Part shown: piece by piece, positions 11,962 through 22,462 of the stretch
How positions within the stretch are numbered: the stretch's first letter is position 1
Layout: every line of letters begins with the position of its first letter
Origin: Isoetes taiwanensis
Lineage: Eukaryota; Streptophyta; Lycopodiopsida; Isoetales; Isoetaceae
Direction: 5' to 3'
Assembly (NCBI GenBank): GCA_021234155.1
Contig: JAJEKV010000005.1
Location: forward strand, 24,567,584 to 24,631,583
DNA length: 64,000 nt
Program-made: the position numbers and the translations under genes
The notes under the pieces: generated by a model
The model's database searches: none
Seen by the model: only the letters and a program-made list of their open reading frames with translations
What the model was told of the DNA's origin: nothing

Positions 11962-13264
11962 TGTTGACCGGGTTTTTGGCACCCGGTCAACATGGTAAAA
12001 CCATGTAATCTTGTATGCTTAAAGGTGAAGGGGGGGTCAATTATAAAGCCCAAATGTTGTAAAGGTCTAAGGCACCAAAAAATTAAAGGGCCTAGATCTA
12101 GTTGTTTAAATTTAAGGGCTTCTAAGATTTTTGTTAGTGGTTGAAGAGGGGTACATTATCTAAGGCTAGGATGAAGAGGCAGAAATGAAGGGTAAAGATG
12201 AAGAGGCAAAAAATGATGGTGGAGATGAAGTGGTTGAGATGGATGGATGAGATTAAGGGGCAAGAATTATAAAAGAAAAATGAGGAGCACGAGCTCCTCC
12301 TCTTTCCCTGCTCCACGAATCTTGCAGGAGGGTGGTAGCCTCTTGCTTGGTTCAAGATCAGAGGCCCTCCATGTTTCAGAGGCATGGAGGGCTCGTTCAT
12401 TTGTATTTCTTCTCCTTTTATTATATAAAGAAATTTGGGCCCAGATTCTCTTTGCTTTCTCTCTCGATTTTTCTTCCTCTTCTTGTTGCAGCACTAGTGA
12501 TCTTAAAGAATGCAAATTATATGCATTGGTATTGAAATTGACCTATGACATCATTCAAAAATGGCCAAGTCACCATACATGTCATCTTCATTGCCATGTC
12601 ACATCATACACGTGTCACCCCATTGAAATTCCATCCTTTGCAAAGAATTCTTCAATTTAAGTGTTTAAGTTCATAAGGGTGACATATCTCTTGCCACATT
12701 ATCACCAACACCTCCACATCATTATCCACATGTCATACACATCATCTCCACCTCATCTCATGTTTTGACTAGAAAAAATATTCTTAACCAAGTTATTTGA
12801 TACCTCATCACCCCTACTTGCCATGTCATCCTCATATTGCTAACTCATCTTGCCTACTTGCCACCTCACCATTTTCATACCCCCCCCCCACAACCTAAGT
12901 CTCCCTGTCCAATCACCCCTCGACACGTGGTATACCCGGGCGTGTGGGGCGGTGGAGGTACCAAGGCCCACGTGGATATAGCATGTAATTTATTAATTAT
13001 ATTGATTTTGTTATTGTATTTATACCTTGGTCCTCCTTTTCAAAATGGGCATGTGGGATATTTCGACCTTTCTTGCCAAGAACCCTAATCTTCAGAACTG
13101 CCAAGGTCCGGCAAATCTACCTTGATCAACTACCTAATCATTACCCTAAAACGTCGGATTGGCCTGTAATACACCAAGAACCTATCAGATAAGCTAAAAA
13201 ACAAAATTCCGGCACGGATTTGCCAAGAACAGCACTAAGCAGGGGATTTTAAAAAGGGAAAAAA

Positions 13265-13868
13265 TGAAGGGAAGATATTCACATTATAATCTTAAGTCAC
13301 TGGCAATATCAGAGATAAGAATTCAGTGGTTGCTTGGTTGCACAGTTGAGAAGATGCTGGGGTATAAAACTCTAGAGGTGAATCCACATTGAGCCTAAGG
13401 TCGCCAAAGCAAATGAAGAAAAGGAGAAAATTGAAAGTTAACCTAAGGTTTGATATTTACAATGGTTTCGATGAAAAGCCTATGGTTAAACATTAAAGGA
13501 TGCGCGTTCAAACAGCTAATGGGATCAAGTTAGAAAGGAGAAAGCGCGGGCGAACTTGGTGCCGATTTGTGATGAATCGGTGCCGAATGCCAATAAAAAC
13601 AAGTAGTATGTTATCTGCAGGTGATCGGTGAGCATTCCGGAGGATCAGATCAAATAGTTTATGTGTGCTTGGGCTATCGGGGTCTTCAAAGTTTTTGATC
13701 GAATATTTGAATGTAAATTGTTGCTACAGTAATACTATAGATACCTTAACTATTGAATTCGGTTAAAGCTTCAATATTATATTGGTTCAATGGTTAAGTG
13801 ATAGTTGATGTTTTGAATTAGCTAAGAAAATTGGCCTTAGAAGATCTTGGTCTAATCTAATTCTATCA
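13265..13868 (+). repeat. 5' LTR of the copia element
   Basis: 604 bp, starting TGAAGGGAAG and ending ATTCTATCA. It matches 18091-18694 base for base except for about five positions, all transitions (for example TATAAAACT/TATGAAACT and ATCTGCAGG/ATCTGTAGG). It should hold the promoter for the genomic RNA. Confidence 0.95.
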
Positions 13869-13869
13869 G

Positions 13870-13881
13870 TGGTATCAGAGC
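13870..13881 (+). promoter_or_regulatory. Primer-binding site (initiator-Met tRNA)
   Basis: TGGTATCAGAGC lies one base after the 5' LTR. This is the classic plant copia site, complementary to the 3' end of initiator-methionine tRNA, where minus-strand synthesis starts. Confidence 0.95.
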
Positions 13882-13891
13882 AAGGTTCAAG

Positions 13892-14506
13892 ATGGCAAGT
13901 CGTTTTGGAGCATCATTACTGAATGGCATTAAAACGTATGAAGGTGGTCCAGGATTCCAGATTTGGAAAGAACAAATGAAGAATGTGTTAGAAACTGAAA
14001 ACTTGTGGGATTTGTTGGATGAATATAATAGTTCATCCAGTGTGGTTGCAGGTAGAAGGGAGAGTAGCTCTTCTGACAGTGGTGCAACTGAAGGAGAGAG
14101 TGCAGGTGCAGGTGGTAGTGGCAGACAATTGGCCAAAGTCAAGGAAGCCTATGCTATCTTGACAAGCAAAGTAGGAGCTTCAATCTTGCTTAAGGTAAGG
14201 GGAAAGTCTCCAGGAGAGATATGGAAGTATTTGCTTAAGAATTTTGAGGAAAAACCATCTTCTCAAATAGATATCCTTGATAAAGAACTCAGGAAATTAA
14301 AACTCAAGGAGGAGGATGATCTTACCAAATTCTTCTCTAAGTTTGACAACATAGTGGCAGATTTGGAGGGTGCTGGAGTCTTGTTGACTGAGCAACAAAA
14401 GGTATTGCATGTGGCAAGAGCTGTGGCAGGGAATAGGCAATTAGCTACATTGATCAGAAATGTAGCAAAAAACAAGGGAGATAGCAGAAGAAATGATCAG
14501 AACTGA
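13892..14506 (+). CDS. Copia Gag, N-terminal and central part
   Basis: The frame starts at the first ATG after the primer site and runs 204 codons. It would form the capsid of the virus-like particle. The 'GPGFQIWKEQMKNVL' start, the 'AKVKEAYAILTSKV' segment and the 'LDKELRKLKLKEEDDLTKFFSKFD' helix region fit the UBN2/Gag-polypeptide family of plant copia elements. The family normally continues in one frame into zinc knuckles and pol. Here it leaves that frame at a run of six A (14467-14472) and stops at 14506, 14 bases into the next open frame. A one-base length change in the A run is the simplest cause; programmed frameshifting is less likely. Confidence 0.85.
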   Translation: MASRFGASLLNGIKTYEGGPGFQIWKEQMKNVLETENLWDLLDEYNSSSSVVAGRRESSSSDSGATEGESAGAGGSGRQLAKVKEAYAILTSKVGASILLKVRGKSPGEIWKYLLKNFEEKPSSQIDILDKELRKLKLKEEDDLTKFFSKFDNIVADLEGAGVLLTEQQKVLHVARAVAGNRQLATLIRNVAKNKGDSRRNDQN

Positions 14507-16286
14507 GTTCGAGCAGCATAAGGTATTATCAGAATCTGATGATGACAATGCTGAAGTGTTATTTGCAGGGAAAGGAAAGTACATGGCTAAAGAATCAAAG
14601 GCAAAAGGACAAATTGGTCCTTGTTACCATTGTAAAGCACATGGTCATCTTAAGGCAGACTGTCCTAAACTAAAAGAGGTCGAATGTTACAACTGTGGAG
14701 GTAAAGGACACTTTGCTAGTAGATGTGCCAGCAGCAAGAGAGGGAGAGGTTATAAAGGAAAGAGCTCATACAAAGGTCGAGGGAAGGAAATCAAGAGGCA
14801 AAGTTCTGGAGTAAACTTGGCCCAGGAGGTGGAGGAAGAAACAAGTGAAGAAGATGAACAGGCTGAGGTAAATAATTCTGAAACATTTACTTTTCTTAGC
14901 AAAGGGACTGACAGTTCAAATGATCTATTAATCTTAGATAGTGGAGCAGAGAAAACCGTGACAGGGTCAGCCAAGTTTCTCAAAAATAAAGATGAAGGAA
15001 GAAAGGGATACATTAAACTTGGAAATGGCAAGCTTCAAAAAGTTCAGTGTGCTGGTATTCTGGAGATTTTCGATTTGGAAGGAAGAGCTGTAGAGTTAAA
15101 AGATGTGTTGTGTGTGCCAAGTTTGGTTAGAAACTTAATTTCTATAAGTCACCTAGTTGACATGGGATATACTGTCAACTTTGACAAACAGCAATGTACT
15201 ATTCTTCTTGGAAATGAAATTAAGTTTTATGGTAAAAGAGTTGGAAATCTTTTTGGTTTAGACAACCAATGTTTGCCTACAATTAACACTGTTGTAGCAC
15301 CTGACCTGAACTTGTGGCACCAAAGACTATGCCATGCAAGCAACAAATACATTGAGCAGATGATTAAAAAGGGATTGATTGAAGCAAGTGAGAATAAGGA
15401 AAGTGCCAGGAGTTGTTATGGATGCATGATGGGTAAACACACAAGATTGCCTTTTAAAAAATCACAGAAAAGAGCAAAGGATATTCTGGAACTTATACAT
15501 ACAGACCTATGTGGTCCACTTAATGTCAGAAGTATTGGAGGCAAAAGGTATTTCATTACCTTCATTGATGACTATAGTCGAAAAACTAGAATTGCATGCT
15601 TGAGAACCAAAGATGAGGCTTTTGAAGCATTTAAGGAATTTCTAGCAGAAATAGAACTCGAGACAGGGAAGAAGATTAAATGCTTGAGGTCTGATAGGGG
15701 AGGAGAGTTTATTTCTGCTGAGTTCAAAAAATTTTGCAAGGTTAGAGGCATTAAAAGGCAACTGACCTGTAGGTTCTCACCACAACAAAATGGTGTGGCG
15801 GAGAGGAAAAACAGAACAATTCTAAATGCTGTAAGAGCTATGCTCAAACATACTGGCTTGCCAAATTATCTCTGGGAAGAGGCTGCCAAAACTGCTGTAG
15901 AAATCCAAAACATGCTGCCTTCCTCAAGCATTAATGGTGCTTTGCCACAAAATCTTTGGTGTGAAACAACACCCAATTTTCAGAAACTAAAGGTATATGG
16001 CTGTCTTGGTTTTGTTCATATTCCTAAGGAGAAGAGGAAAAAGCTTGATGACAGGGCAAAGATTGGGTATTTAGTGGGATATGATGAGCAATCAAAGGCA
16101 TATAGAATGTTTGATCCAACAAAAAGGAAAATAATGATCAGCAGGGATATAACTTTTGATGAGTATCAAATATACAAAGATCATAAAGCAGCAGTCATCT
16201 CAGCAAAGCATGAAGAAGGAAAGCTGGAAAATAACTTATCACAGGGGAATTTAGACATTATTGATGATGACGATGCAGGTACATGA
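14493..16286 (+). CDS. Copia zinc knuckles, protease and integrase
   Basis: 597 codons from the first ATG; the frame is open a little further upstream, so this ATG is probably not a true start. Two CCHC knuckles lie at residues 44-57 and 65-78. The aspartic protease site is DSGA with Asp149. The GAG-pre-integrase domain is near 273 ('LWHQRLCHAS'). The integrase catalytic triad is Asp338, Asp401 and Glu437 with the usual 35-residue gap. The frame ends in a 'DIIDDDDAG' stretch and a TGA, while the next domain continues in another frame starting in the same acidic repeat. A small indel in the GATGATGAC run is therefore likely. Confidence 0.9.
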   Translation: MIRTEFEQHKVLSESDDDNAEVLFAGKGKYMAKESKAKGQIGPCYHCKAHGHLKADCPKLKEVECYNCGGKGHFASRCASSKRGRGYKGKSSYKGRGKEIKRQSSGVNLAQEVEEETSEEDEQAEVNNSETFTFLSKGTDSSNDLLILDSGAEKTVTGSAKFLKNKDEGRKGYIKLGNGKLQKVQCAGILEIFDLEGRAVELKDVLCVPSLVRNLISISHLVDMGYTVNFDKQQCTILLGNEIKFYGKRVGNLFGLDNQCLPTINTVVAPDLNLWHQRLCHASNKYIEQMIKKGLIEASENKESARSCYGCMMGKHTRLPFKKSQKRAKDILELIHTDLCGPLNVRSIGGKRYFITFIDDYSRKTRIACLRTKDEAFEAFKEFLAEIELETGKKIKCLRSDRGGEFISAEFKKFCKVRGIKRQLTCRFSPQQNGVAERKNRTILNAVRAMLKHTGLPNYLWEEAAKTAVEIQNMLPSSSINGALPQNLWCETTPNFQKLKVYGCLGFVHIPKEKRKKLDDRAKIGYLVGYDEQSKAYRMFDPTKRKIMISRDITFDEYQIYKDHKAAVISAKHEEGKLENNLSQGNLDIIDDDDAGT

Positions 16287-18030
16287 AACAGTTAGTACAC
16301 AAACAAATGAAGATATTGGCAGCCAAGGTGAAGATAAAGAAGCCATGCAGGTTGTAAATGAAGAGGTGCAGCCTAGAAGAAGAAGAGACGTCCAAATTTT
16401 GCAAGATGAAGCAAAGGTAAATTCTGATTTGTATGGCATAGATGCATCTGGTAGAAGCAAAAGGTTAAGACAAAACTCTAGTGAGATAAATATAGCAGAA
16501 ATCTTAGCCATGATTGATGTTGAAGTACCTAAAACCTTTGAGGAGGCAATGAGTGGAGATGACTCTAAAAACTGGAAAACAGCCATGGAAAATGAATTAG
16601 ATGCATTCAAAGGGACTGAAACTTTTGAAGTAGTTGATCTACCTGAGGGAAGAAAAGCAGTAGGTTGTAAATGGATATATAAAATCAAGCAAGGTACAGA
16701 TGAGCATTCTATTAAATACAAAGCTAGGCTGGTTGCACAAGGCTTCACTCAGAAGAAAGGTATTGATTATGAAGATACTTTTTCTCCTATAGTTAAAATG
16801 GCAAGCATAAGAATTTTGCTAGCCATGGCAAACTCCAGGGATTTGGAAGTACATCATATGGATGTCACTACTGCTTTCTTAAATGCAAAATTAGAAGAAG
16901 AGGTATACATGAAACAGCCACCTGGTTTTGAGCAAGGGAGAGATAAAGTTTGGAGGTTGAAGAGAGCGGTCTATGGGCTGAAACAATCACCCAGGCAATG
17001 GTATATGTGTATGGATAATTATTTGAAAGAACAAGGATTTCTTAAGCTCAAAGATGATGGTAATTTGTATGTGTTCAAAGAAGGTCCAGAATTTTGCTAT
17101 ATAGCATTGTATGTTGATGATAACATAATGGTCAGTAGCAACCTGACCATTATGCAAAAGTGCAAAAATATCTTGAAAAGCCGGTTCAAAATGACAGACT
17201 TGGGGGAGTTAAAGAAATTTTTAGGCATCGAGGTGAGCAGAGATAGGAGCAGGAAAATTATGACACTATCTCAGGAAGCAAACATAGCAGGAGTATTGAA
17301 AAGGTTTAAAATGGAGGAATGCAAAGTTGTGAAGACACCAATGGTACCTGGTAATAAATTATCAAATGAGGACTGCCCAAAAACAGAAGAAGAGAAGTTA
17401 GAAGTAGAAAGTTTGCCTTATCAAGAGTTAATTGGTTGCTTGTTATCCTTGGCAAATTGCACCAGGCCAGACATAGCATACTCTGTAAACATCTTAAGCA
17501 GATATTGTCATAATTATGGAAGAGTACATTGGCAAGCTGCAAAAAGGGTGATTAGATACCTTAAGGGAACTTTTGGTATTGGCATTAGGTTTGATTCAGA
17601 AAATTTAGAATTACAAAGTTTCTGTGATTCTAACTGGGGCGGTGACCTTGATGAAAGAAAATCCACTTCTGGCTTTATTCTAATGTTAGGAGGTGGACCA
17701 ATCTCATGGAAATGCAAAAAACAGCAGGCTATAGCTTTATCCTCAGCTGAGGCAGAATATTCAGCTACTACATTGGCAGCAAAGGAAATCGTTTGGTGCA
17801 GGAGATTGTTGAATGAGCTGGGAATAAATCAGAATGATCCTTTGATATTAAACTCTGATAGTACGAGTTGTGTAGCAATGACGAAGAATCCTATCATGCA
17901 TAAAAGGACTAAACACATTGAGTTAGAAATGCACTTCATAAGGGATATGGTTAACAAAGGGATCATTCAGGTTCAATATATACCTACTTATCAGCAGCTA
18001 GCAGACATATTGACTAAGCCACTGACATAA
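16264..18030 (+). CDS. Copia reverse transcriptase and RNase H
   Basis: 588 codons from the first ATG (an in-frame TTG lies at 16261). It would copy the element RNA into DNA and remove the RNA strand. The reverse transcriptase starts near residue 100 ('WKTAMENELDAF', 'GCKWIYKIKQG') and includes 'HHMDVTTAFLNAKLEEEVYM'. The active site is YVDD at 283-286. RNase H shows 'CDSNWGGDLDERKSTSG' near 453 and 'LSSAEAEYSA' near 492, and the C terminus is the typical 'QLADILTKPLT'. This frame is uninterrupted. It lacks its own natural start and depends on fusion with the upstream frame. Confidence 0.92.
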   Translation: MMTMQVHETVSTQTNEDIGSQGEDKEAMQVVNEEVQPRRRRDVQILQDEAKVNSDLYGIDASGRSKRLRQNSSEINIAEILAMIDVEVPKTFEEAMSGDDSKNWKTAMENELDAFKGTETFEVVDLPEGRKAVGCKWIYKIKQGTDEHSIKYKARLVAQGFTQKKGIDYEDTFSPIVKMASIRILLAMANSRDLEVHHMDVTTAFLNAKLEEEVYMKQPPGFEQGRDKVWRLKRAVYGLKQSPRQWYMCMDNYLKEQGFLKLKDDGNLYVFKEGPEFCYIALYVDDNIMVSSNLTIMQKCKNILKSRFKMTDLGELKKFLGIEVSRDRSRKIMTLSQEANIAGVLKRFKMEECKVVKTPMVPGNKLSNEDCPKTEEEKLEVESLPYQELIGCLLSLANCTRPDIAYSVNILSRYCHNYGRVHWQAAKRVIRYLKGTFGIGIRFDSENLELQSFCDSNWGGDLDERKSTSGFILMLGGGPISWKCKKQQAIALSSAEAEYSATTLAAKEIVWCRRLLNELGINQNDPLILNSDSTSCVAMTKNPIMHKRTKHIELEMHFIRDMVNKGIIQVQYIPTYQQLADILTKPLT

Positions 18031-18080
18031 TTCAAATTCTGCCAACTAAGAGAGATGATCAGCTGTAAAGATTATAATAT

Positions 18081-18090
18081 GAAGGGAGAG
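18081..18090 (+). promoter_or_regulatory. Polypurine tract of the copia element
   Basis: GAAGGGAGAG directly precedes the 3' LTR start at 18091. This is the expected position of the primer for plus-strand synthesis. Confidence 0.85.
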
Positions 18091-18694
18091 TGAAGGGAAG
18101 ATATTCACATTATAATCTTAAGTCACTGGCAATATCAGAGATAAGAATTCAGTGGTTGCTTGGTTGCACAGTTGAGAAGATGCTGGGGTATGAAACTCTA
18201 GAGGTAAATCCACATTGAGCCTAAGGTCGCCAAAGCAAATGAAGAAAAGGAGAAAATTGAAAGTTAACCTAAGGTTTGATATTTACAATGGTTTCGATGA
18301 AAAGCCTATGGTTAAACATTAAAGGGTGCGCGTTCAAACAGCTAATGGGATCAAGTTAGAAAGGAGAAAGCGCGGGCGAACTTGGTGCCGATTTGTGATG
18401 AATCGGTGCCGAATGCCAATAAAAACAAGTAGTATGTTATCTGTAGGTGATCGGTGAGCATTCCGGAGGATCAGATCAAATAGTTTATGTGTGCTTGGGC
18501 TATCGGGGTCTTCAAAGTTTTTGATCGAATATTTGAATGTAAACTGTTGCTACAGTAATACTATAGATACCTTAACTATTGAATTCGGTTAAAGCTTCAA
18601 TATTATATTGGTTCAATGGTTAAGTGATAGTTGATGTTTTGAATTAGCTAAGAAAATTGGCCTTAGAAGATCTTGGTCTAATCTAATTCTATCA
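18091..18694 (+). repeat. 3' LTR of the copia element
   Basis: 604 bp, TGAAGGG to CTATCA, the partner of 13265-13868. It is followed by AAAAA and then by the continuation of the Tat-C LTR. Confidence 0.95.
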
Positions 18695-19700
18695 AAAAAG
18701 GCTCTGAGTAAATTTCGAGGGCTTTGAGGTAAAAGATGGATCGATTGCTTTGAAGAAAGACCCGTTCACATATCTGGAGCTTGAATCTGCCTTCCAAATA
18801 TCAGATTTTGCATGAATTATTGATAATTTGTGTGAATTACCTGACTGTGTGTCTTTTTTCATCCTGTGCCCAAGACATTGAGCTTGGGATCATTATTGTC
18901 TGCTGTGTGATTCTCAGTTGAATGAAAATCCGATCCTTGGTGACATATTTGTGAATGTTTTCTATTGACTCTTGTGTTCAATATCATATCAGTATAACAC
19001 TTGATCCTTGTATTCCAGCACAAAAATAGGAGATGGCAGAGCTATTGCACATAGGCATATATAGCATAGATTCACACAATGGTTAAAGTGCCTGCACAAT
19101 CCTCTGATAGAACTTAAACTTGCAACACCAGATCATTAATCTGCCCTTTACAAGCCTACATTTACATCTTTCTCAAGTAATTTGCATCTTCTCACTTGTA
19201 TAAGCATTGATAGCTTAGATATTAATCAGTAAAGCAAAAAAGTGCATCTAAACATCAGGCAATTCAAGATTTGTCTGCTGTTCATAGTCTGTGACAGGTA
19301 GTCAAGCCAAAAATCAAATTTCCAAAAAAACTGCATATCTTTATGCAAAAAGCATTATTGACCATTGTGTGCAGACATACTAGAGAGGAATTCAAGCATC
19401 AAATCTCAAAAAGGAACTGCCTTTATCGAGTTAGATAATTTGACTCTCTGCCAGGGATATTGACAAAAAATTGACCCGATCAGGAATGCATTTTCGAGTG
19501 ATCTGCTCTGATCAAAGTCTGTCTGACTTTATGCCCAATATCCTTCAAGGTCTTGAGTAGCCTTAGCATAAACAATCATGAGCAATCTCTCTCTGGTTTG
19601 CATTTGACATCTATTCTTGCTAAGCAGACTTTTTTCCCTTTAGGGAAAGTGGTTCACAATCATTGTTTGAGCATTCTGCCTAGGACTTTTCACTCAGAAT

Positions 19701-19732
19701 GGTTGCCTTAAGCAACCTGGAGGTTCTAAACC
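19701..19732 (+). promoter_or_regulatory. Hairpin plus GGAGGTTCTAA box near the 3' end of the Tat-C LTR
   Basis: GGTTGC/GCAACC arms around a CTTAA loop, then TGGAGGTTCTAAACC. The same arrangement with GATCAC/GTGATC arms is found in the Tat-A LTRs (31120-31148, 48339-48367, 57487-57515, 61912-61940). Further Tat-C-type versions are at 6501-6517 and, on the - strand, 44838-44854. Its function is unknown. Confidence 0.7.
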
Positions 19733-20435
19733 ACTGAGGTCGAAGGTTTTGCCAGGAACACCTTCAACAATCTCCTCCTCCACTTCTGTTTCACTCTCCT
19801 CATCTTCATTTCTGTCTTGGGTCGCCTTGGCTTTCTGCTTGGTGGCACAGACTCGGGCACTCTCCTTTTGCTTGCAAAGGCATTCTAGCAATTTGTTTGG
19901 TGCAAGCCATATGAAATGGAACTAAATTCCGATACCGGATGCTCAAAAATTGGCTAGGAAGTGGGAACAAGACACGAAAAAGTAACGAAACCCTAATTTT
20001 AAAAAGTGATGTCTCTATTTATAGGCTTGGCAAATTTAAAATTTCCTATGGGAATCTCTATATTATCTAACTTTTACCATAAACAGAGTATGTTTGTCTT
20101 AAAAATTATATTTCTTCAGAGATGTTATGATACTTTTCCTCTTGAGTTGCGTCTGGAGGCATTTTTGGGTTTGCCAAAAGTGGCTCTGACGCAATTCTGG
20201 AGTAATTTTCCCTAATTTCCAAGTTCCTTAACTATTTTGGAAATTTCAATATGTTATCCTAGCTAGATTCATGTTTTTAAGCTCGATTCCACTATTAATT
20301 TTTCATTTGGAGTCATTAAAGGTCTAAAAAGGGGCTTTGCTCTTGAGTTGTGCCTGGGGGCATTTTGGGGTTGCCAAAGTAGCTCTGGTTCAACTCTGGA
20401 GTAATAGTCCAATTTGGCTACAATTTTTTCTTTTT

Positions 20436-21147
20436 GGGGAAAACTATTAAATGCCTCTAACTTTTCACTTATTTCACAATATGCCCTTAACTTTCTGAAA
20501 ATTCACAAAATGCCCCTGGAAATGTATACATGTATTTGTACTCATTGAAATTTTACAAAATACCCTTAACTTTTACTTAAATTCATGAAATGCCCTTAAC
20601 TTTTGCACATGTTCAGAAAGGCCTTTCTAAATGTACATCCTTCTAGAACTTTTGATCAAATGCATAGAATACGTTTTACTTTTGCTTACCTTCACATAAT
20701 GCCTTTTGTACCATCAAAATATTTCAGATATCGGAAAGACATATGAGAATATAAGAAATAAGTTTTTTAACTCAATGAGCTAGAAAAATCGTCTCTGATG
20801 TGTTTTGTTTGAAGATTGGAATTTCAATTGAGTTGTTTCTAAAATTCTAAGATGAGTGTTCCTAATATCAAGGGTACAAAGGGCATTGTATGAAGTTAAG
20901 CTAAACTAAAGTGCATTCTATGAATTTAATTGATTGTAGAATGTATACATTTAGGAAGGGCTTTTTGTGATTTTGTAAAAAAGTTAAGGGCATTTCATGA
21001 ATTTAAGTAAAAGTTAAGGGTATTTTATAAAATTTCAAATAGTACAAATACATGTATACATTTTCAAGGGCATTTTGTAAATTTTTAGAAAGTTAGGGGC
21101 ATATTATGAAATACATGAAAAGTTAGGGGCATTTTGTAGTTTTTCCC
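20436..21147. mobile_element. Long inverted-repeat (foldback or MITE-like) element, about 712 bp
   Basis: The left arm (about 20436-20735) and right arm (about 20850-21147) are near-complementary over some 290 bp. Both outer ends read GGGAAAAACTA-like sequence inward. Within each arm, 'AAATGCCC(C/T)TAACTTT' recurs several times at 30-60 bp spacing, so the arms are themselves built of short repeats. The centre near 20780 is unique. There is no coding capacity, so it is non-autonomous. The target duplication cannot be read because the flanks are T-rich. Confidence 0.85.
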
Positions 21148-21380
21148 TTTATTTTTTATTTTTTTTTAAATTTTATTCAATTTTCTTCCAATTATGTAAC
21201 TGTTATCTAACTACTTATTCTAGAGGTTTTCACTTCCTACAATTCTAGCTATGAGAAAAACAATTCCCATATTTTCGAGGTCATAGTTTGAGATTATTCC
21301 CAAACTTCAAGTTCTACTAGGGGTTAGTTCTCCTACTAGGGTGAATGGCCAGTGCTCTGATCTTGGTCTACCAAAATTAT

Positions 21381-21393
21381 TGCTCTGATACCA
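21381..21393 (-). promoter_or_regulatory. Primer-binding site of LTR-D2 (initiator-Met tRNA)
   Basis: On the - strand TGGTATCAGAGCA follows the LTR end (..GACGTCA) after three bases. This fixes the orientation of the element and the LTR boundary at 21397. Confidence 0.85.
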
Positions 21394-22462
21394 TTATGAC
21401 GTCCCCCTAACCTATACGATGCTCCCATTGTATAAGTTATGGAGATCCCGTCCTGCCAACCCTAGGTCAACAAGAGGCCATCCATGCGACATCAACTACT
21501 GCTGGTGCTCCAGAGTTGATGCAGAAGAAGGACGTGTCTTTCCCGTGTTCCCGTGCTGATCTCACTACGGAAGCATGTAAACATAAGCACAAGCAACATA
21601 CATCATAAGCAATATATATGCTCACCTCGAAGGGTGAGGCACCATCGGCAATATAGCATCATCATCATAATACAACATCACCATCATCATATGGAAGTCC
21701 TAACCCGAGCTCAGAATCTGTGAGGTAGGAACAAGATAACAACAGACGAAAGTTGTAACACTGGAGTTGGCTGGCAATAGAACAATGACAAGGGTAGTCC
21801 ACTCCATCTGCCCATCCTGTGCATACTTTGCAGATAGATTGAAAAGCTTCGTGTCTCGCATGTAGCCTGTCAGAGACATAACCCTAAGGCTACTCCAAGA
21901 TTGCATCTCCCTTGGTCCGATGAGGCAGGAAGGTCGCTCCTCCCAAGAGGTATCTTGCCGTAGCAAGCAGCTAGAGAGACGAGGTCGCCCCTGCTCATAC
22001 TCAACCTAACCTCACTGAGGTGGCGCATCAACTAGGAGGGGTCCCCATAACTTGCCCTCACACAGTGACAAGGTATTAGGTTTAGCTTGCTATGTATCCC
22101 TGGCAGACAAGCACGCCTGAATCCCTCTGCAATTGAAACAAGTCCTCTATTCTAAACCAGTCAAGGCCTTAGGCCCATGATCAGGCAGGCTCTCTATGCA
22201 CAGGCCACATTGTAATGGGAATTATAGAGGCCTGACTACTAGAATCGTGCTACACATGGCTCCTAGGTCTCTACCCCCTTACCCTCATGCACGAGAGGTG
22301 CAAAATAGAGTATTGTACCATGATCATGTAACATCATAATAGAACAACAGTTCTAATACATCATGTCTAATCCCTAAAGTATACAAAAGGCCAGTGTTCT
22401 TTGGTCAGTCTGTGTCTAGGGTTAATGCTCTATGGGCATGTAACACTAAAACAGAGATGTTC

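Larger units (their letters stand above)
13265..18694 (+). mobile_element. Ty1/copia retrotransposon, nearly intact (5430 bp)
   Basis: A full structure is present: two 604-bp LTRs starting TG and ending CA, a primer-binding site complementary to initiator-methionine tRNA (13870-13881), gag, protease, integrase, reverse transcriptase and RNase H in copia order, and a purine tract next to the 3' LTR. It is flanked by AAAAA on both sides (13260-13264 and 18695-18699), a likely 5-bp target duplication though low in complexity. I count about five differences between the LTRs, so the insertion is young. The internal frame is broken at two places. Lineage is uncertain, perhaps Tork-like. Confidence 0.95.
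11962..19769 (+). repeat. Tat-C LTR, interrupted by a copia element
   Basis: It starts with the palindrome TGTTGACCGGG/CCCGGTCAACA (11962-11992) and ends with ..CCTTCAACA at 19769. Removing the copia insertion and one target duplication leaves about 2.37 kb. It has a TATA-like ATTATAAAAG near 12268 and the covarying hairpin plus GGAGGTTCTAAACC box at 19701-19732. The left flank is - strand Tat reverse transcriptase and the right flank is LTR-D2 leader. The 5-bp flanks (AACCT and ATCTC) do not match, so this is not a clean solo LTR and a rearrangement is likely. Confidence 0.7.
19770..21396 (-). mobile_element. Leader and short gag-like start of LTR-D2 element
   Basis: Read on the - strand, a primer-binding site TGGTATCAGAGCA (21381-21393) lies three bases inside LTR-D2. 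About 1.5 kb of leader follows, holding an inverted-repeat element (20436-21147), then a short acidic open frame at 19891-19770 that could be the start of gag but has no domain I recognise. The Tat-C LTR cuts it off. The sentence-like repeats 'CTCTTGAGTTGYGYCTGG..GCATTTT..GGGTTGCCAAA' at 20140-20180 and 20340-20390 are a local duplication. Confidence 0.5.

Noticed and set aside
14467-14506. Programmed frameshift between copia gag and pol
   Set aside because: Plant copia elements normally use one frame, the break is in a plain A run, and a second break exists at 16262; decay or sequencing error is simpler.
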